From assembly GCA_022113835.1 (NCBI GenBank), contig JAILWY010000010.1:3249501-3313500 (forward strand): a DNA stretch of 64,000 nucleotides, read 5' to 3'. Shown here piece by piece: positions 1 to 10,590 of the stretch. The translations under genes and the position numbers were made by a program. Source of the stretch: Atopsyche davidsoni (Eukaryota; Arthropoda; Insecta; Trichoptera; Hydrobiosidae). The notes beneath the pieces were generated by a model. The model was not told the origin of the DNA. It did not search any database and saw only the letters and a program-made list of their open reading frames with translations. Each line of letters starts with the position of its first letter. Position 1 is the first letter of the stretch.

Positions 1-1160
1 ATATATAAAATTAAAAAAACTGCCCCGTGACACGAATTAATTATCACAATGCCTGGTGAGATGGCGCGGGGCACTCGAATTGCAGATCATGTTGTTTTTT
101 CTGTGACAAACGGCTATTTTTCAATTGAATTATTTATTTCGTTGAATATTTTAATGACGCAATGCACATTGTTGATTTAAATATGTTACGGCTTAACATA
201 TAAAATATATGATTCAGTCTAATTCATTGTATCTTATACCGAAAACAATGCTTTTAATATAATTTTGACATATCAAATTTCGCATCATTTTTGTGATAGT
301 CCTACGCTGGGGGCTTTTATATTTTTTATTCATGTATATGTTATTATTTTTTTGTAATATTGTACGCAAATTCCTATTAAGTTTAGGCACAAAAACATAT
401 AAAATCAATAAAAACTGACCCGTGACACTAATTAATTATCACAATGCCTGGTGAGATGGCGCGGGGCACTCGAATTGCAGGTCTTTTTGTTTTTTTCTGT
501 GACCAACGGCTATTTTTAAATTTAATTATTTATTTATTTTGTTGAATATTTTAATGACGTAATGCACATTATTGATTTAAATATTTTACGGCTTAACATA
601 TAAAATATAAGATTCAGTCTAATTCAATGTATCTTATGCCGAAAACTATGCTTTAACTATAATTTTGACATATCAAATTTCGCATTCCTTTTGTGATAGC
701 TTTACGCTGGGGGCTTTATAATATTAATTTGTGTAATTTTTTTTTTTTTTTTTTTAATGTTTTACGCTAATTACTATTTCGTTTAGGCTTGAAATATATT
801 TAATTAAAAAAACTGACACGTGACACAAATTAATTATCACAATACCTGAAGGGATGGCGCGGGGCTCGCCTTAGAGCAGGTCCTATTTTTTTTTTCTCCC
901 AATCAGCTATAAAGTGAAGCGGTTTTTTTTTTTAAGTTGAAAATCATTTAATAATATCCGTATAACATTTTGATTGTATAATTTTATTTAAATTCTAAGT
1001 ATATCACGGCGTAATTTAAAAAAATATTAAAATACAAACATGCATAATGTGAACATTCAAAATGTTTGTTGTTATTTTATAAAACATCGGTTGCAACTAA
1101 CTTACGCGTAATGGTTAGGTTGTTTTATCAATTTTATTAATATTCAATGTAAATTATTTT
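1..1160. repeat. Tandem ~390-bp repeat in the 3' flank of gene A
   Basis: A block beginning near ACTGCCCCGTGACACGAATT recurs at about positions 20, 412 and 807, so the first kilobase is two to three imperfect copies of a unit of about 390 bp. A more diverged copy lies at about 9,170, upstream of gene B. Each copy contains the sequence GATGGCGCGGGGC or a variant of it. I see no convincing coding exon here. The short minus-strand open frame inside it (214-408) shows no splice or composition support. Confidence 0.75.
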
Positions 1161-1211
1161 AATTATTTCATTAGTATCAATAGTGTATCCACCTATGAAT
1201 CTTCCAATCAC

Positions 1212-1262
1212 CTCGGCATGGCTGCATGAAGTCTTCACGCCTGGGTCAGAAGTCAAAGTCGT
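1212..1262 (-). other. Orphan 51-nt exon-like block, copy 1
   Basis: On the minus strand an acceptor (TTAATATCCAG) is followed by 51 open nt and then GTGATTGG. The block recurs at 9,521, 14,347 and 20,363 at exactly the same 51-nt length, encoding variants of a Thr/Ser-Thr-Ser-Gly-Pro-Gly-x-Lys-Thr-Ser peptide. Constant length divisible by 3, with a Ser/Gly-rich reading frame kept in four diverged copies, suggests a coding exon. It lies about 700 bp beyond the stop codon of gene A, so it would be an alternative 3' exon or part of a separate small gene. A second possible donor (ATAG-GTGAGT) occurs 15-20 nt further on in two of the other copies. Confidence 0.45.
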
Positions 1263-1329
1263 CTGGATATTAATGCAAAACTACAGTGTTCTAAGCGATA
1301 TCATAAATCAAGAGAAATATAAAAGTCAT

Positions 1330-1745
1330 CTAAATTTTACAAATACTTTTATTATTATAATTTTTAAATGAATGTTATTAACACAAGTAATATCATAAAA
1401 TAGACACAATGCCATAAACAAGTTACAGCAGTATATACGAAATGGTGTCACCAAAAAAAACTTAATTGAAAAATAAGTTTAAATTAAAATAATTAGGTCA
1501 TGAAGTTTTAGTTTTATATATTAATAGTTGTTAAGTGAAAGTAATTTAACACGAGTAGTCTCATAAAGCAGACAGACACAAAGGCATAAATAAGGAATAG
1601 CAGTATATGCGATATAGTGTCACAAAAAATATAGTTTTAGTTTTTAAATGAAAGTAATTAAATACAAGTTATTTCAATGAAAAAATACTGTACTTATTTA
1701 TAAGGAAATTGTAAGTATTATAAGAATAGGCTTTAAGATGAAGGA
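1330..1745. repeat. AT-rich 3'-flank repeat (A side)
   Basis: Two or more copies of an AT-rich unit containing variants of AGACACAATGGCATAAATAA and AATGGTGTCACC. The same family recurs at 4,130-5,180, 9,640-9,850, 14,460-14,720 and 20,480-20,990, always in the spacer downstream of one of the minus-strand genes. No coding signal seen. Confidence 0.7.
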
Positions 1746-1899
1746 AATTCATATAGAATGAAGTAATTTCGGCTGCACGCCCCTGGTGCAAGATGGACTC
1801 TGGTCTTCTTCGCCTCGTCACTTGAAACTTAAAAACTAATGTTCACTTAACTTCTAATAGAGGTTTCCACCAGTCCTCTCGACAATTCTTCTGGATATG

Positions 1900-1905
1900 T
1901 TTATT
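1900..1905 (-). promoter_or_regulatory. Poly(A) signal AATAAA of gene A
   Basis: TTTATT on the plus strand reads AATAAA on the minus strand, about 45 nt after the gene A stop codon. The surrounding 40 nt are conserved downstream of gene B, which keeps the hexamer, and of gene C, which has lost it. Confidence 0.6.
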
Positions 1906-1946
1906 ATCCACAAGATGTTTATGAGAGCGACTTATGAGGTGCAGTT

Positions 1947-3500
1947 TTAATCGCCTTCGGCGGGCGGTTTCTGGGAAGATGACTCCTCACCTTCGATCTG
2001 AAAACAAATCACAATTTAGCCATCCATAAAGTCAATCCGTGATCCATCAACTTATCATCAATTAACAACATACGGTAACATTCGACTCAGGTTCTTCTTG
2101 GTCATCATCCAGTATAGCTGCGACTTCTAACTGATTTATTATATTCTGTAAGAGTAAATAAATTAATAAATATAATATATGATTATAACACAAAATACAT
2201 TGCCACAGATTTCTTCTTAACACGAAGTGAACTCACGTCGTACTGTGGTTGATAATCCCCGAATAAATCTTTGTCTTCAAAATCACTGAATTCGGGTTCG
2301 ACCTCAGAAGGATGATAAATGGCAACCGGTGGAAGTTTTCTTTTGTCTGCATCTACTAAAAGCGATTCCTCGCTTCCATTGCATTCGGATGATGTTCCCT
2401 GGAAGATTTTTTATAATGTATCTCTTAGAATATTCTCTTAGAATGTATAATAACACTCCATGCACATTGTACAATGTTCGTGCAATCAGACCTCATCGCG
2501 ACTTGACGATGGTTTCTGTAAAACTGATACGATACTTAACATAGAAAATAGATGTAACGGAAAAATATTGCGTACCTCCAACACCGGTACCAGCCACGAA
2601 GTCAAGCTACTGCCGTTTCCGCCAGTGGGACCGAGAAAGTCGATAAGTTCTTCTAGTCGTTTGAATCCGAATTGATTGGGATCAAACTGAAATAAAATAT
2701 TAAATAAATAATTCAATTAAGTTTAGAAAATACACAGCCATATATAAAGTTGAAGATCAACAATCCAAATACCGTTATAGATGTGAACTGATTTCCCGCT
2801 TCATCCGGCATAGCTGCGTTTTCAACGCGGCTGGATGTCGATTCCTGCTGAAGCTGCTCGGTGCAAGTCTACGTTTAATTAATTAATAAATATCAAATCT
2901 TTATCTGCAAATAAATGTTAATATATACTGTGAATAATTGCAACACAAAACTAAAGCGCATCTGTCGTAACTTACTTCCAAAGAATCGCGACGCCGGTCT
3001 GTGTCGGCCATCTTTTCCGGGCTACTCGGACTGCCATCCCCATTGCCCTCTTCGCCCTCTTCGCCCTCTTCGCCCTTGTCGCCCTCGTCGCCCTTGTCGC
3101 CCTCGTCGCTGTCCGAAGACAAAAGACAATCAACTTTTGTTTCACGAGCGTCCTGAAAACGAATCGCGTATCAATTTTACAAACAAAACATTGGATTGAG
3201 TACATTAATCGAAAAAGCGGCAGAAAATCTCACATCGCTGACGGCGTCGCTCGCACTTTGGTCGGGAGTCGCCATTTTATTTTCGTCGTCTTGTGGGTTT
3301 TCGGGACGAGTCGTTGCGTCGGTGTCGCTTTTTGTATTCTGAAAAGATATTTAAAATGTATTGCACGGAATATGCATGAGAGGCTGGAGGGGGTCGCGGT
3401 TTTGCCCAGGGGCTGCTTCTTTGGCTGATTAGTCAAAGAAGCATCTGGAATTTCGGCTGGGCGACCGCCCCCGAGCTACTAGTTGGACACGAACCTCCAT
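1947..3500 (-). CDS. Gene A: type I microexon gene, acidic protein of 267 codons
   Basis: Function unrecognised. I read nine phase-0 coding exons (minus strand, 5' to 3'): 3495-3500, 3234-3338, 2976-3152, 2773-2868, 2576-2686, 2492-2515, 2237-2398, 2074-2145, 1947-1997. Each is flanked by AG and GT and each is divisible by 3; together they give an uninterrupted frame from ATG GAG (Kozak-like CACC before it) to TAA. The first coding exon is 6 nt and the sixth is 24 nt. The product has no signal peptide or membrane segment. Exon 3 encodes an acidic Gly-Asp/Glu repeat, exon 5 a more ordered-looking stretch (FKRLEELIDFLGP) and exon 7 another acidic segment with PEFSDFEDKDLFGDY. Exon-by-exon similarity to gene C, and weaker similarity to E, supports the model. 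The protein is probably intracellular and partly disordered; that is inference from composition. Confidence 0.75.
2492..2515 (-). other. 24-nt microexon of gene A (KPSSSRDE)
   Basis: The acceptor TTTTACAG is followed by 24 nt encoding KPSSSRDE and then the donor GTCTGA. Related sequences survive at 7,411-7,433 (B), 11,311-11,333 (C) and 16,791-16,813 (D), but each has lost a usable acceptor, donor or frame. This identifies the gene A copy as the only apparently functional one in the window. Confidence 0.7.
3044..3112 (-). repeat. 9-bp coding minisatellite in gene A exon 3
   Basis: On the minus strand, 9-nt units of the type GGCGACAAG, GGCGACGAG and GGCGAAGAG are repeated in frame and encode a run of Gly-(Asp/Glu)-(Lys/Glu) triplets. 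The homologous exon of gene C (11,757-11,888) is 45 nt shorter and has fewer, different units. Length change in whole codons keeps the exon symmetric. Confidence 0.85.
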
Positions 3501-4130
3501 GGTGACTTGCGAGGGTCTACAGCTTAACTGACCTTAGGGGCATGGGGTTGTGGGAGGCCGCTGGGGCGCTGGGGCGCCATCTCGCCGCACCTCTGCCGAA
3601 CTCCGCCTACACATCACCTACCCGACTAACCCAAGTCGAAACCAACTTCAGTAAAACTTACTATTATTCAATCTATACTTAACACTGACATTATCGCAAC
3701 AGATAATAATAAAACATTATTGCATCACGCCCCTATCTCCCGCCGCCGCAGCCCGCGTGCATCTCCCGATACTCCATATTTATTTGGAAAAAAGTATGCG
3801 TACTCGTATTTAACGCACTTAGGTTTATTACCTTGCAAGTAATCTAACGAGAACCCATGGCAGTATATTCAACTATATAATATTTACAACATAAATTAAA
3901 ACTGCCCCGAAGTGTCACCGCTATAATAATACTCGTTGCGACACAACTGGCATCTGAAATTAGGACAGGCCAATATTTACAAATGTTACTTGGATGTCTT
4001 ATTTGGTGACGTGAAATTTTTTTTTTTTTAATATTTTTAGTAAAATATTGAAACCTTTTTTCAGAAGTATTTTAGTGTCTGTATTTTTATTTAATTGATA
4101 TAAAATACTTATAAATTATGGATAGATTTA
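3501..4130. other. Upstream region of gene A
   Basis: GC-richer DNA directly upstream of the gene A start, about 3,501-3,780, shares segments with the regions upstream of C (12,243-12,400) and E (23,545-23,720). It presumably holds the 5' untranslated region and promoter. I see no TATA box that I would defend. From about 3,780 the sequence is AT-rich and unassigned. Confidence 0.4.
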
Positions 4131-5185
4131 AAAGTCATCGCTTTAGCGATAGTGCTGTTGACGGTTACATGTCATGGGAGAAATAAAAAAAAGTTTATTA
4201 CATTTTACAAGAAGTTTTATTAGTAATTAAATGAAGATAATTGAATACAAATTGTAGTAGTATAATCAAAGATATTAATAAGGATTATTAGAATTGGCGA
4301 ACACCACACCACCACCACGTCTCCATAAAAAATTAATATTAAGGAAAATACATGTAGAATGTACACGTTTTTACATTTTATTTAATGAAAGTAATTGAAT
4401 ATAAGATACTGCGTATCATAAAACAGAGAAAATGGTACATTAATTAATGAAATTAAGAAGGATTATTAGAATTGGCGATATAATGTCACCTAACAAAATT
4501 AAGATAAAGGAAAATACATGTGGAATGTACACGTTTTCACTTTAACTTTTACAAATAATTTTATTAGTAATTAAATGAAAGTAATTGAATAAAAATTGTA
4601 GTAAGTAATAATATAATGGTACTATAATCAAAGATATTAATAAGGATTATTAGAATTGGCGACAACCACACCACCACGTCTCCAAAAAAAATTAAGATAA
4701 AGGAAAATACATGTGGAATGTACACGTTGTTACTTTAACATTTACAAGTAATTTTATTTAATGAAAACAATGGTACTTTAATTATTGAAATTAGGAAGGA
4801 TTATTAAAATTGGCGATATAATGTCACCAAAAAAAAAGAAGGAAAATACATGTGGAATGTACACGTTTTCACTTTAACATTTACAAATAATTTTATGTAA
4901 TGAAAGTGATTGAATATAAGATACTGAGTATCATAAAACAGATAAAATGGTACTTTAATTAATGAAATTAAGAAGAATTATTAGAATTGGCGATATAATG
5001 TCACCTAAAAAAATTAAGATAAAGGAAAATACATGTGGAATGGAAAGTAATTGAATAAAAGTTATAGTATATAATTGTACTTCAATAAGGTAAGGAAATT
5101 AATAATGATTATAAGAACTGGCGATATAATTTCACCTAAAAATATTAATATGAAGGAATCATATGTGGAATGTAGACGTTTCGTC
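4130..5185. repeat. Array of 140-185 bp AT-rich repeats downstream of gene B
   Basis: At least six imperfect copies of a unit containing GGATTATTAGAATTGGCGA occur at about 4,283, 4,460, 4,644, 4,796, 4,975 and 5,110. Each is followed by a GTCACC-like box or, in two copies, a CCACCACGTCTCC variant, and by GGAAAATACATGTGGAATGT. The left edge (about 4,150) resembles the sequence that follows the orphan 51-nt block elsewhere, but the block itself is missing here. No coding potential seen. Confidence 0.8.
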
Positions 5186-5411
5186 GGCTTCCCTGGCATC
5201 TTCTTCGACGCTTAAAACTTAGGGGTTTTCTTAACTTCTAATATAGGTTTCGAGTTGGAGTTCACTGGAATTCTGTCCGAGTAGAATGAACCTAAAATCC
5301 AAAGGAAATACAGTCATACTTTTACTATCATTCCTACTATAAAAGTATATGTGTACCGCTTCCATTGGAACTATGATACTCACCAGTCGTTTTGACAACT
5401 CTTCTTAAATG

Positions 5412-5417
5412 TTTATT
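5412..5417 (-). promoter_or_regulatory. Poly(A) signal AATAAA of gene B
   Basis: TTTATT on the plus strand, about 100 nt after the gene B stop codon, inside a 3'-end segment that is also conserved in genes A and C. Confidence 0.55.
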
Positions 5418-5514
5418 ATTCACAGGATATTTGTGAACAAAAAAAGAATATATAATGTAAATATTTTGGAGGAGCAGTGCATGAGGTGTAGTGCTAATCG
5501 CCTTGGTGAAAGCC

Positions 5515-8404
5515 TCACAGGGCAGGAGGTGTCTCTCGAGACTCCGAGCAGGAAGGATCCGAGTCGTCCTGAAAACAAATCACCACCAAATCATTAATTA
5601 AATTAATCCGTACCTGCAGTCATTTTCCATAACTTCATCCGAAATTACTGCAATTTCCTAACGACTAGACAGATATACATATATCTATTTTATTATCTAA
5701 TATTACTCACCTTCTTGGGTTCCTTTTTGTTTGCACCGATACCTGCTATGGCTTCGAGATCTTCGGGATTAAAAGTGGGAGCCTGCAAGATTGATAGAAA
5801 GTTTAACTTAAATGAATGTTTTTCTTGTACGAGAATAGATATTTATCTCATATCACTACACTAGTGCATTACCTCGAACACTGGCACACACTCCATGATT
5901 TCGCGACTGTCCTGAAAAATCATATTTAGAGAGTTAATAAAAAAAAAACTTAAACAGCATAAAACATAAGTTATTTTTATAATATTTACAGTGCTATCAC
6001 ACGCTGAAATGATTACTTCATTGGAATATCCATCAGCAGACAAGTATTCTAATAGACCAGGTCCTGGTGGTAATGGCAGAGGAATAACGCTGGTGGGTGA
6101 TGAGGCCTGTAAGATTTACACGATGAGTTCCTAAAATGAATCTATTTCGTGTAAGATAATAGGTTAATTTCTAAAACTAAAAGTGCATTACCTTGAACAC
6201 TGACTTCTTAGCATGATTGTCGTCATTATCCTGAAAAATCATATTGAGAGAGTTAATAAAAAAAAAACTTAAACAGCATAAAACATAAGTTATTTTTATA
6301 ATATTTACAGTGCTATCACACGCTGAAATGATTACTTCATTGGAATATCCATCAGCAGACAAGTATTCTAATAGACCAGGTCCTGGTGGTAATGGCAGAG
6401 GAATAACGCTGGTGGGTGATGAGGCCTGTAAGATTTACACGATGAGTTCCTAAAATGAATCTATTTCGTGTAAGATAATAGGTTAATTTCTAAAACTAAA
6501 AGTGCATTACCTTGAACACTGACTTCTTAGCATGATTGTCGTCATTATCCTGAAAAATTACATTTAGTGGGTTAATTAAATAATAATAACTTAAACTGCA
6601 TATAAAATTAGTTATTATATAACATTACTTGAGATCCGTCGCGTGCATCTACAGGCAGGACTTTTATTTGGCCAGGATGATGGCAAGTGAATAATGAGGG
6701 TGGGAGACGAACTCTGTAAGATTTAAACGATTAGTATCTAAAATGAATATTTTTCATATACGATAATAGGTTTAATTTTTTAACTACTAGTGCATTACAT
6801 CGGACACTGACTCCCACTCCAGATTTTCGCCACCATCCTGAAAAATAGTATTTACAAGGTTAATTGAAATATATAATCTTAAACAGCATAAAAATCAGTA
6901 AAATTTTTAATATTTACGTCCGTTTCTTCGTCTGTATCTACAGGCGTGTTTTCCAGACGATTTGATAGGTAGGGTCTCTTTGGTGATGACACGTTAACAA
7001 CGAAGTTGGTTGGTGAGCTCTGTAAGATCTACATAATTAATTACTAAAAGAAATCTAATTCATATACGATAATAGGTTTATTTCTTATTTCTAGTGCATT
7101 ACCTCGGACAATAAATCCCAGTCCAAATATCTGTCATCTTCCTGAAAAATAAAATTAAGTTAATTTTGAAAAAAATCCTTAACAGTATAAAAAATTAGTA
7201 ATAAATTAAATGTTTACATCAGGATCATCGCTTGCATCAACAGGCGAGTCTTCTGATTGGCCATATCCTGATGTTGATGGCAGGTTAAGATGGACGGTGG
7301 ATGATGGTTCCTGTAAGATTTACACGATGAATTTCTAAAATATATATGTATATGGGAAAATAATGCACTAAAAACACACATGCACATGAAACAAGGTGTT
7401 TACGATCGAACTTCATCGCGACTTGACGATGGTCTCAGATCATGAATCCAACTTGAACAGGAGGAAAAAAAAAATTAAAAAATACTCCAAAAGTTCAATC
7501 AAATTGTTATCAAAAAATATTTACATATAAATAAAGTTAGAGATAAAACATTAATGACAATGAATTTTTTAAACATTAATGTTTAAAAAAAAAAAAAAAC
7601 TGAAAGTTAAGTTTTTTTTTTTTAAACATTAATGAAAACTTACCATATCACTTGTCGAGTCAACTTGACTAGAAGAAACCGCAATTTCTTCGTTGGATGA
7701 TTCTTTCGCCACATTGGCATCTTTAGGCAATTTCTGAAATGGTTGAATTAAAATTAAAAAAGACAAAAACTCAAGTTAAAAAAGGGTAGCCATTATGCAG
7801 CAAGAATCTGAGACCTGCCAATGACAAAATGGCGTTGTCGTTCTGGAACATTCCATCAAATTCTTATTGGGAAATAAAGCAGTGTGCTCCGGAGTTATTT
7901 AATCAGAATTATTATTGGTTAATAATGGACATAATGCGGCATAATTTACAAAAAAGTCCTTAATGAAATGTGAGCGATGCAGAGTTACAACACTTATTTA
8001 TATATTTTAAAAGAAAAATCATTTTAAAACTTTTTTAAATGAAAAAAATATTTCTTAACGCTACGCACGTGACCTCTGGCGTCCGAGTTGAGTTTTATAC
8101 GGGAATTTCGAAAGTTTCAGACCACTTAACTACTTATTGGGAAATAAACGTGATCTCCGGGGTTAATTAATCAAATCAAATATCTGTGGAGACTGAAAAA
8201 ATTCAGCATAATTCACCATCCAAGTATATTCGTTTTGTCACGAAATATTCAACGTAAGCCAACAGCGCCGCCATTTTAGGGACGCGGCGGGGACGCCATT
8301 TTGAAAAGTAGAAAAAGTTTTTCACACACTGATATTCCGCAAGACATTGACTCTTACAGCCCTATTCTGACTCACAAATACATGAAATTAACACAAACCT
8401 CCAT
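5515..8404 (-). CDS. Gene B: type II microexon gene with duplicated exon pairs
   Basis: Function unrecognised. The start ATG GAG (8399-8404) ends a 5' exon (8399-8520) that has its own acceptor. I then read phase-0 exons 7644-7733, 7218-7310, 7103-7141, 6918-7019, 6799-6837, [6629-6713, damaged], 6511-6549, 6309-6425, 6192-6230, 5990-6106, 5873-5911, 5711-5782 and the terminal 5515-5568 ending in TGA. Exons of 39 nt alternate with exons of 72-117 nt, so the gene is a chain of exon pairs. The exon at 6629-6713 measures 85 nt and would shift the frame; skipping it leaves an open frame of about 281 codons. The short exons encode acidic peptides (for example EDDRYLDWDLLSE). The longer ones carry Ser/Pro-rich segments after a [S]SPT motif. 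No signal peptide, membrane segment or known domain. Exon 1, intron 1 and the microexon remnant match gene D. Confidence 0.65.
5873..6549 (-). repeat. Recent 313-319 bp tandem duplication of an exon pair in gene B
   Basis: The 39-nt exon plus 117-nt exon cassette, with its introns, is present twice in succession (6309-6549 and 5990-6230). The two 117-nt exons (5990-6106 and 6309-6425) and the two DNDDNH-type 39-nt exons look identical, as do most of the adjoining introns. A third 39-nt exon (5873-5911, DSREIMECVPVFE) is related but diverged. Near-identity of exons and introns points to a very recent duplication, or to an assembly artefact to be ruled out. Confidence 0.85.
6629..6713 (-). pseudogene. 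Frame-damaged exon in gene B
   Basis: The conserved acceptor and a GTAATG donor flank an 85-nt segment related to the exon at 7218-7310. The first half reads in phase 0 and the second half (ending PVDARDGSQ) reads in a different frame, as after a single-base indel. Skipping it restores the gene B frame. Confidence 0.6.
7734..8398 (-). other. Intron 1 of gene B
   Basis: A 665-bp intron between the ATG GAG exon and exon 2. A stretch around 7,795-7,850 (containing CCTGCCAATGACAAAATGG on the plus strand) recurs in intron 1 of D near 18,250-18,290 and, diverged, at about 30,400. A short GC-rich patch with GGACGCGGCGGGGACGCC lies at about 8,279. No coding sequence recognised. Confidence 0.5.
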
Positions 8405-8520
8405 AATCAGGTCTGATTGCAAGGATTTGGGTATTTGATGAAGTGCTGTCGTCGATTCTCGACGATCGGTCAATGAGAAGAATTTTCGTTTGTCTGGTTG
8501 GTGCCGCTTACGAAAATTCA

Positions 8521-9480
8521 CTGAAAACAACATACGGTGTCATTGCATGTCAATATATTTACATTATATACTTATAATATAGCATATAATTAGCAAAAAC
8601 AATGCGATTGCGTATAGAAAGCATCCGTGGCAATATGCGCGGGAATGCATCTACGAGCGCGTCGGCAGCGAAAAAGTTCGTTTCGCTCAAACAAATCCGA
8701 GCTCATTCGCCACAATTCCGCCATCGGGTATCTCTACACGAGGCCCGAGCACTCGTGGACCTATAATCGTGGAAAATCTTACGGTTATTTTGTTAATAAA
8801 CTGACCTGCAGATGCCTGATGAAAATCTCCGACCTTCCGCTTCTGCGCTTTTCTTTAGAGAACCCGCCGGAGGGCGCGGGAATCGCGGCATCGAAAAATC
8901 CTGCTTTTTTTTTCCCTCCCCAAAGGCTGCATAGTGAAGGGGTTTTATTGTTTATTGAAAAATTATTTTTATTAATTCGATTGATAATTTTATTTCCGTT
9001 ATGGTTAACGTTTTAAATAAAAGATTAAGTATAATTCGTAATATATTTTGCAGAAAAGTATGCATTAACTGTGATATTGATATATTCAATCTCGCATGTT
9101 TCATGTGATAGTCTTTGGTTTGGAGCTTCTTAATATGAACTTGAATTCATATTAAGAATTCATATCAAAAAAACTGCCACGTGACACAAATTAATCTCAG
9201 CAAAGCCTGATGGGATAGGACCTCATTTTTTTTTTTTTACTGTTCCAATCGGCTATTTAGTGTTACGGTTTTTTTGTTTTTTGAACAATTTTAAATTGAT
9301 ATAATTATAATTTTTTATATGTCTCATTACCAACCATTTTATGAGCGGTAAATCATTTTTAAATTGATTGGTTATTATTTTTGAACATTACAGTTATTTA
9401 ATAAAACTTGCGCGTAATGGTTGGTTGTTTTATCATATTTTTTTTAATTAATATTCAGTCAATTTATTTAATTAATTCAA
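8521..9480. other. Upstream region of gene B and spacer repeat
   Basis: A GC-rich island (about 8,630-8,900) sits just upstream of the 5' exon of gene B and could hold an upstream untranslated exon or promoter. A 129-codon plus-strand open frame crosses it (8,627-9,016), but it lacks protein-like composition and I do not call it. The region 9,120-9,260 is a diverged copy of the ~390-bp repeat seen at 1-1,000. Confidence 0.4.
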
Positions 9481-9520
9481 TAGTATCAATAGTATATCCA
9501 CCAATGAATCTGCTAATCAC

Positions 9521-9571
9521 TCTGGTATGGCCGGATGAAGGCTTCGTACCTGGACCAGAAGTCGAAGTCGT
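9521..9571 (-). pseudogene. Orphan 51-nt exon-like block, copy 2 (acceptor lost)
   Basis: Same 51-nt block as at 1,212, here encoding a Thr-Ser-Thr-Ser-Gly-Pro-Gly-type peptide. The acceptor ATATCCAG found in copies 1 and 4 has become ATATCTAT, so it should not be spliced at the same site. It lies downstream of gene C. Confidence 0.45.
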
Positions 9572-9639
9572 ATAGATATTAACGCAAAACGACAGTGCCT
9601 TATGCGTTATAAATAAAAAAATCATTTGATTTATACAAA

Positions 9640-9850
9640 AAGTTTTATTCGTTTTTAAATTAAAGTAATTAAATACATTTAATCTCATAAAACACACACA
9701 ATGGCATAAATAAGGAATAGCAGTGTTTGAGAAATGGTGTCAATAAAATAACTTTATAATTAGGACATAAAAATAGTTTTTCTTTTATATATTATAAGTT
9801 TCAATAATTAATAATTTAATACAATATATTTCATTAAACAAACACAATAT
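9640..9850. repeat. AT-rich 3'-flank repeat (C side)
   Basis: Copies of the AAACACACACAATGGCATAA-type spacer repeat downstream of gene C, matching 1,330-1,745 and 20,480-20,990. Confidence 0.7.
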
Positions 9851-10007
9851 TGCTGTTTGTAAGTAAATAAATAATTAAGGATGAACAGATTTGGCGATAT
9901 TAGGTCACCCAAAGGAATTATGTATAATGTAGACATTTCGGCTCCAGCTGATTGTCCAAGAAAAAGTCAAAGGAAAAAGAGGCATTGGAAGAAGGGAGTT
10001 CACGAGG

Positions 10008-10112
10008 ATGCGGAATATGCGCCAGTGGCTGGATATCGGAAGTGTAGCCGCACTGGTGAGACTGGCCCAAGATAGAGACAAGTTCAAGGATATGGTCACC
10101 AAACTTCTATGA
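10008..10112 (+). mobile_element. Possible LINE reverse-transcriptase tail, copy in gene C flank
   Basis: A plus-strand frame reads RQWLDIGSVAALVRLAQDRD followed by KFKDMVTKLL and a stop. The LAQDRxKF...V..L-stop pattern resembles the extreme C-terminus of insect non-LTR retrotransposon ORF2 proteins. Only this tail is present. A near copy occurs at 21,048-21,151 downstream of gene E, at the equivalent place, but not downstream of gene A. So the fragment was probably carried along when the C/E unit was duplicated. Family identification is by pattern only. Confidence 0.4.
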
Positions 10113-10333
10113 GGAGAGGCAATGAAAGTAGAAGAAGATATTTCGGCTGCACGCCCCTGGCACAAGATGGACTCTTCTAGCGCTTCCCTGGCGTCTTGCT
10201 CGCTCTGGTGAACTTAACTATGATTTTCTCAACTTCTTATAAAGGTTTCCAGCAGTCCTCTCGACAACACTTCTGGATATAATAATTATCCGCAAGATGT
10301 TTACGAGAGCGACTTATGAGGTGCAGTACTAAT

Positions 10334-10550
10334 CTACTTCTGCGAGTCCTTCAGAGTCTTGTAAGATGACTCTTTACCTTCGATCTGAAAACAAATCACA
10401 ATTCAGCCATCCATTAAGTCAATCCGTGATCCATCGACTAGTTTATCATCAATTATCAAGATACGGCAACATTCGACTTAGATTATATTTGTTCGTCACC
10501 CGGTATAGCTGCGAATACATCGCGACTTGATATATTCTGTAAGAGTTAAA

Positions 10551-10590
<40 letters not shown>

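Noticed and set aside
4130..5185. Regularly spaced repeats that might suggest a CRISPR array
   Set aside because: The repeats are long, imperfect and AT-rich with no unique spacers of constant size, and the genome is eukaryotic.
8627..9016. 129-codon plus-strand open frame
   Set aside because: It spans a GC-rich island upstream of gene B and then low-complexity AT-rich DNA, has no recognisable motif, and is best seen as chance.
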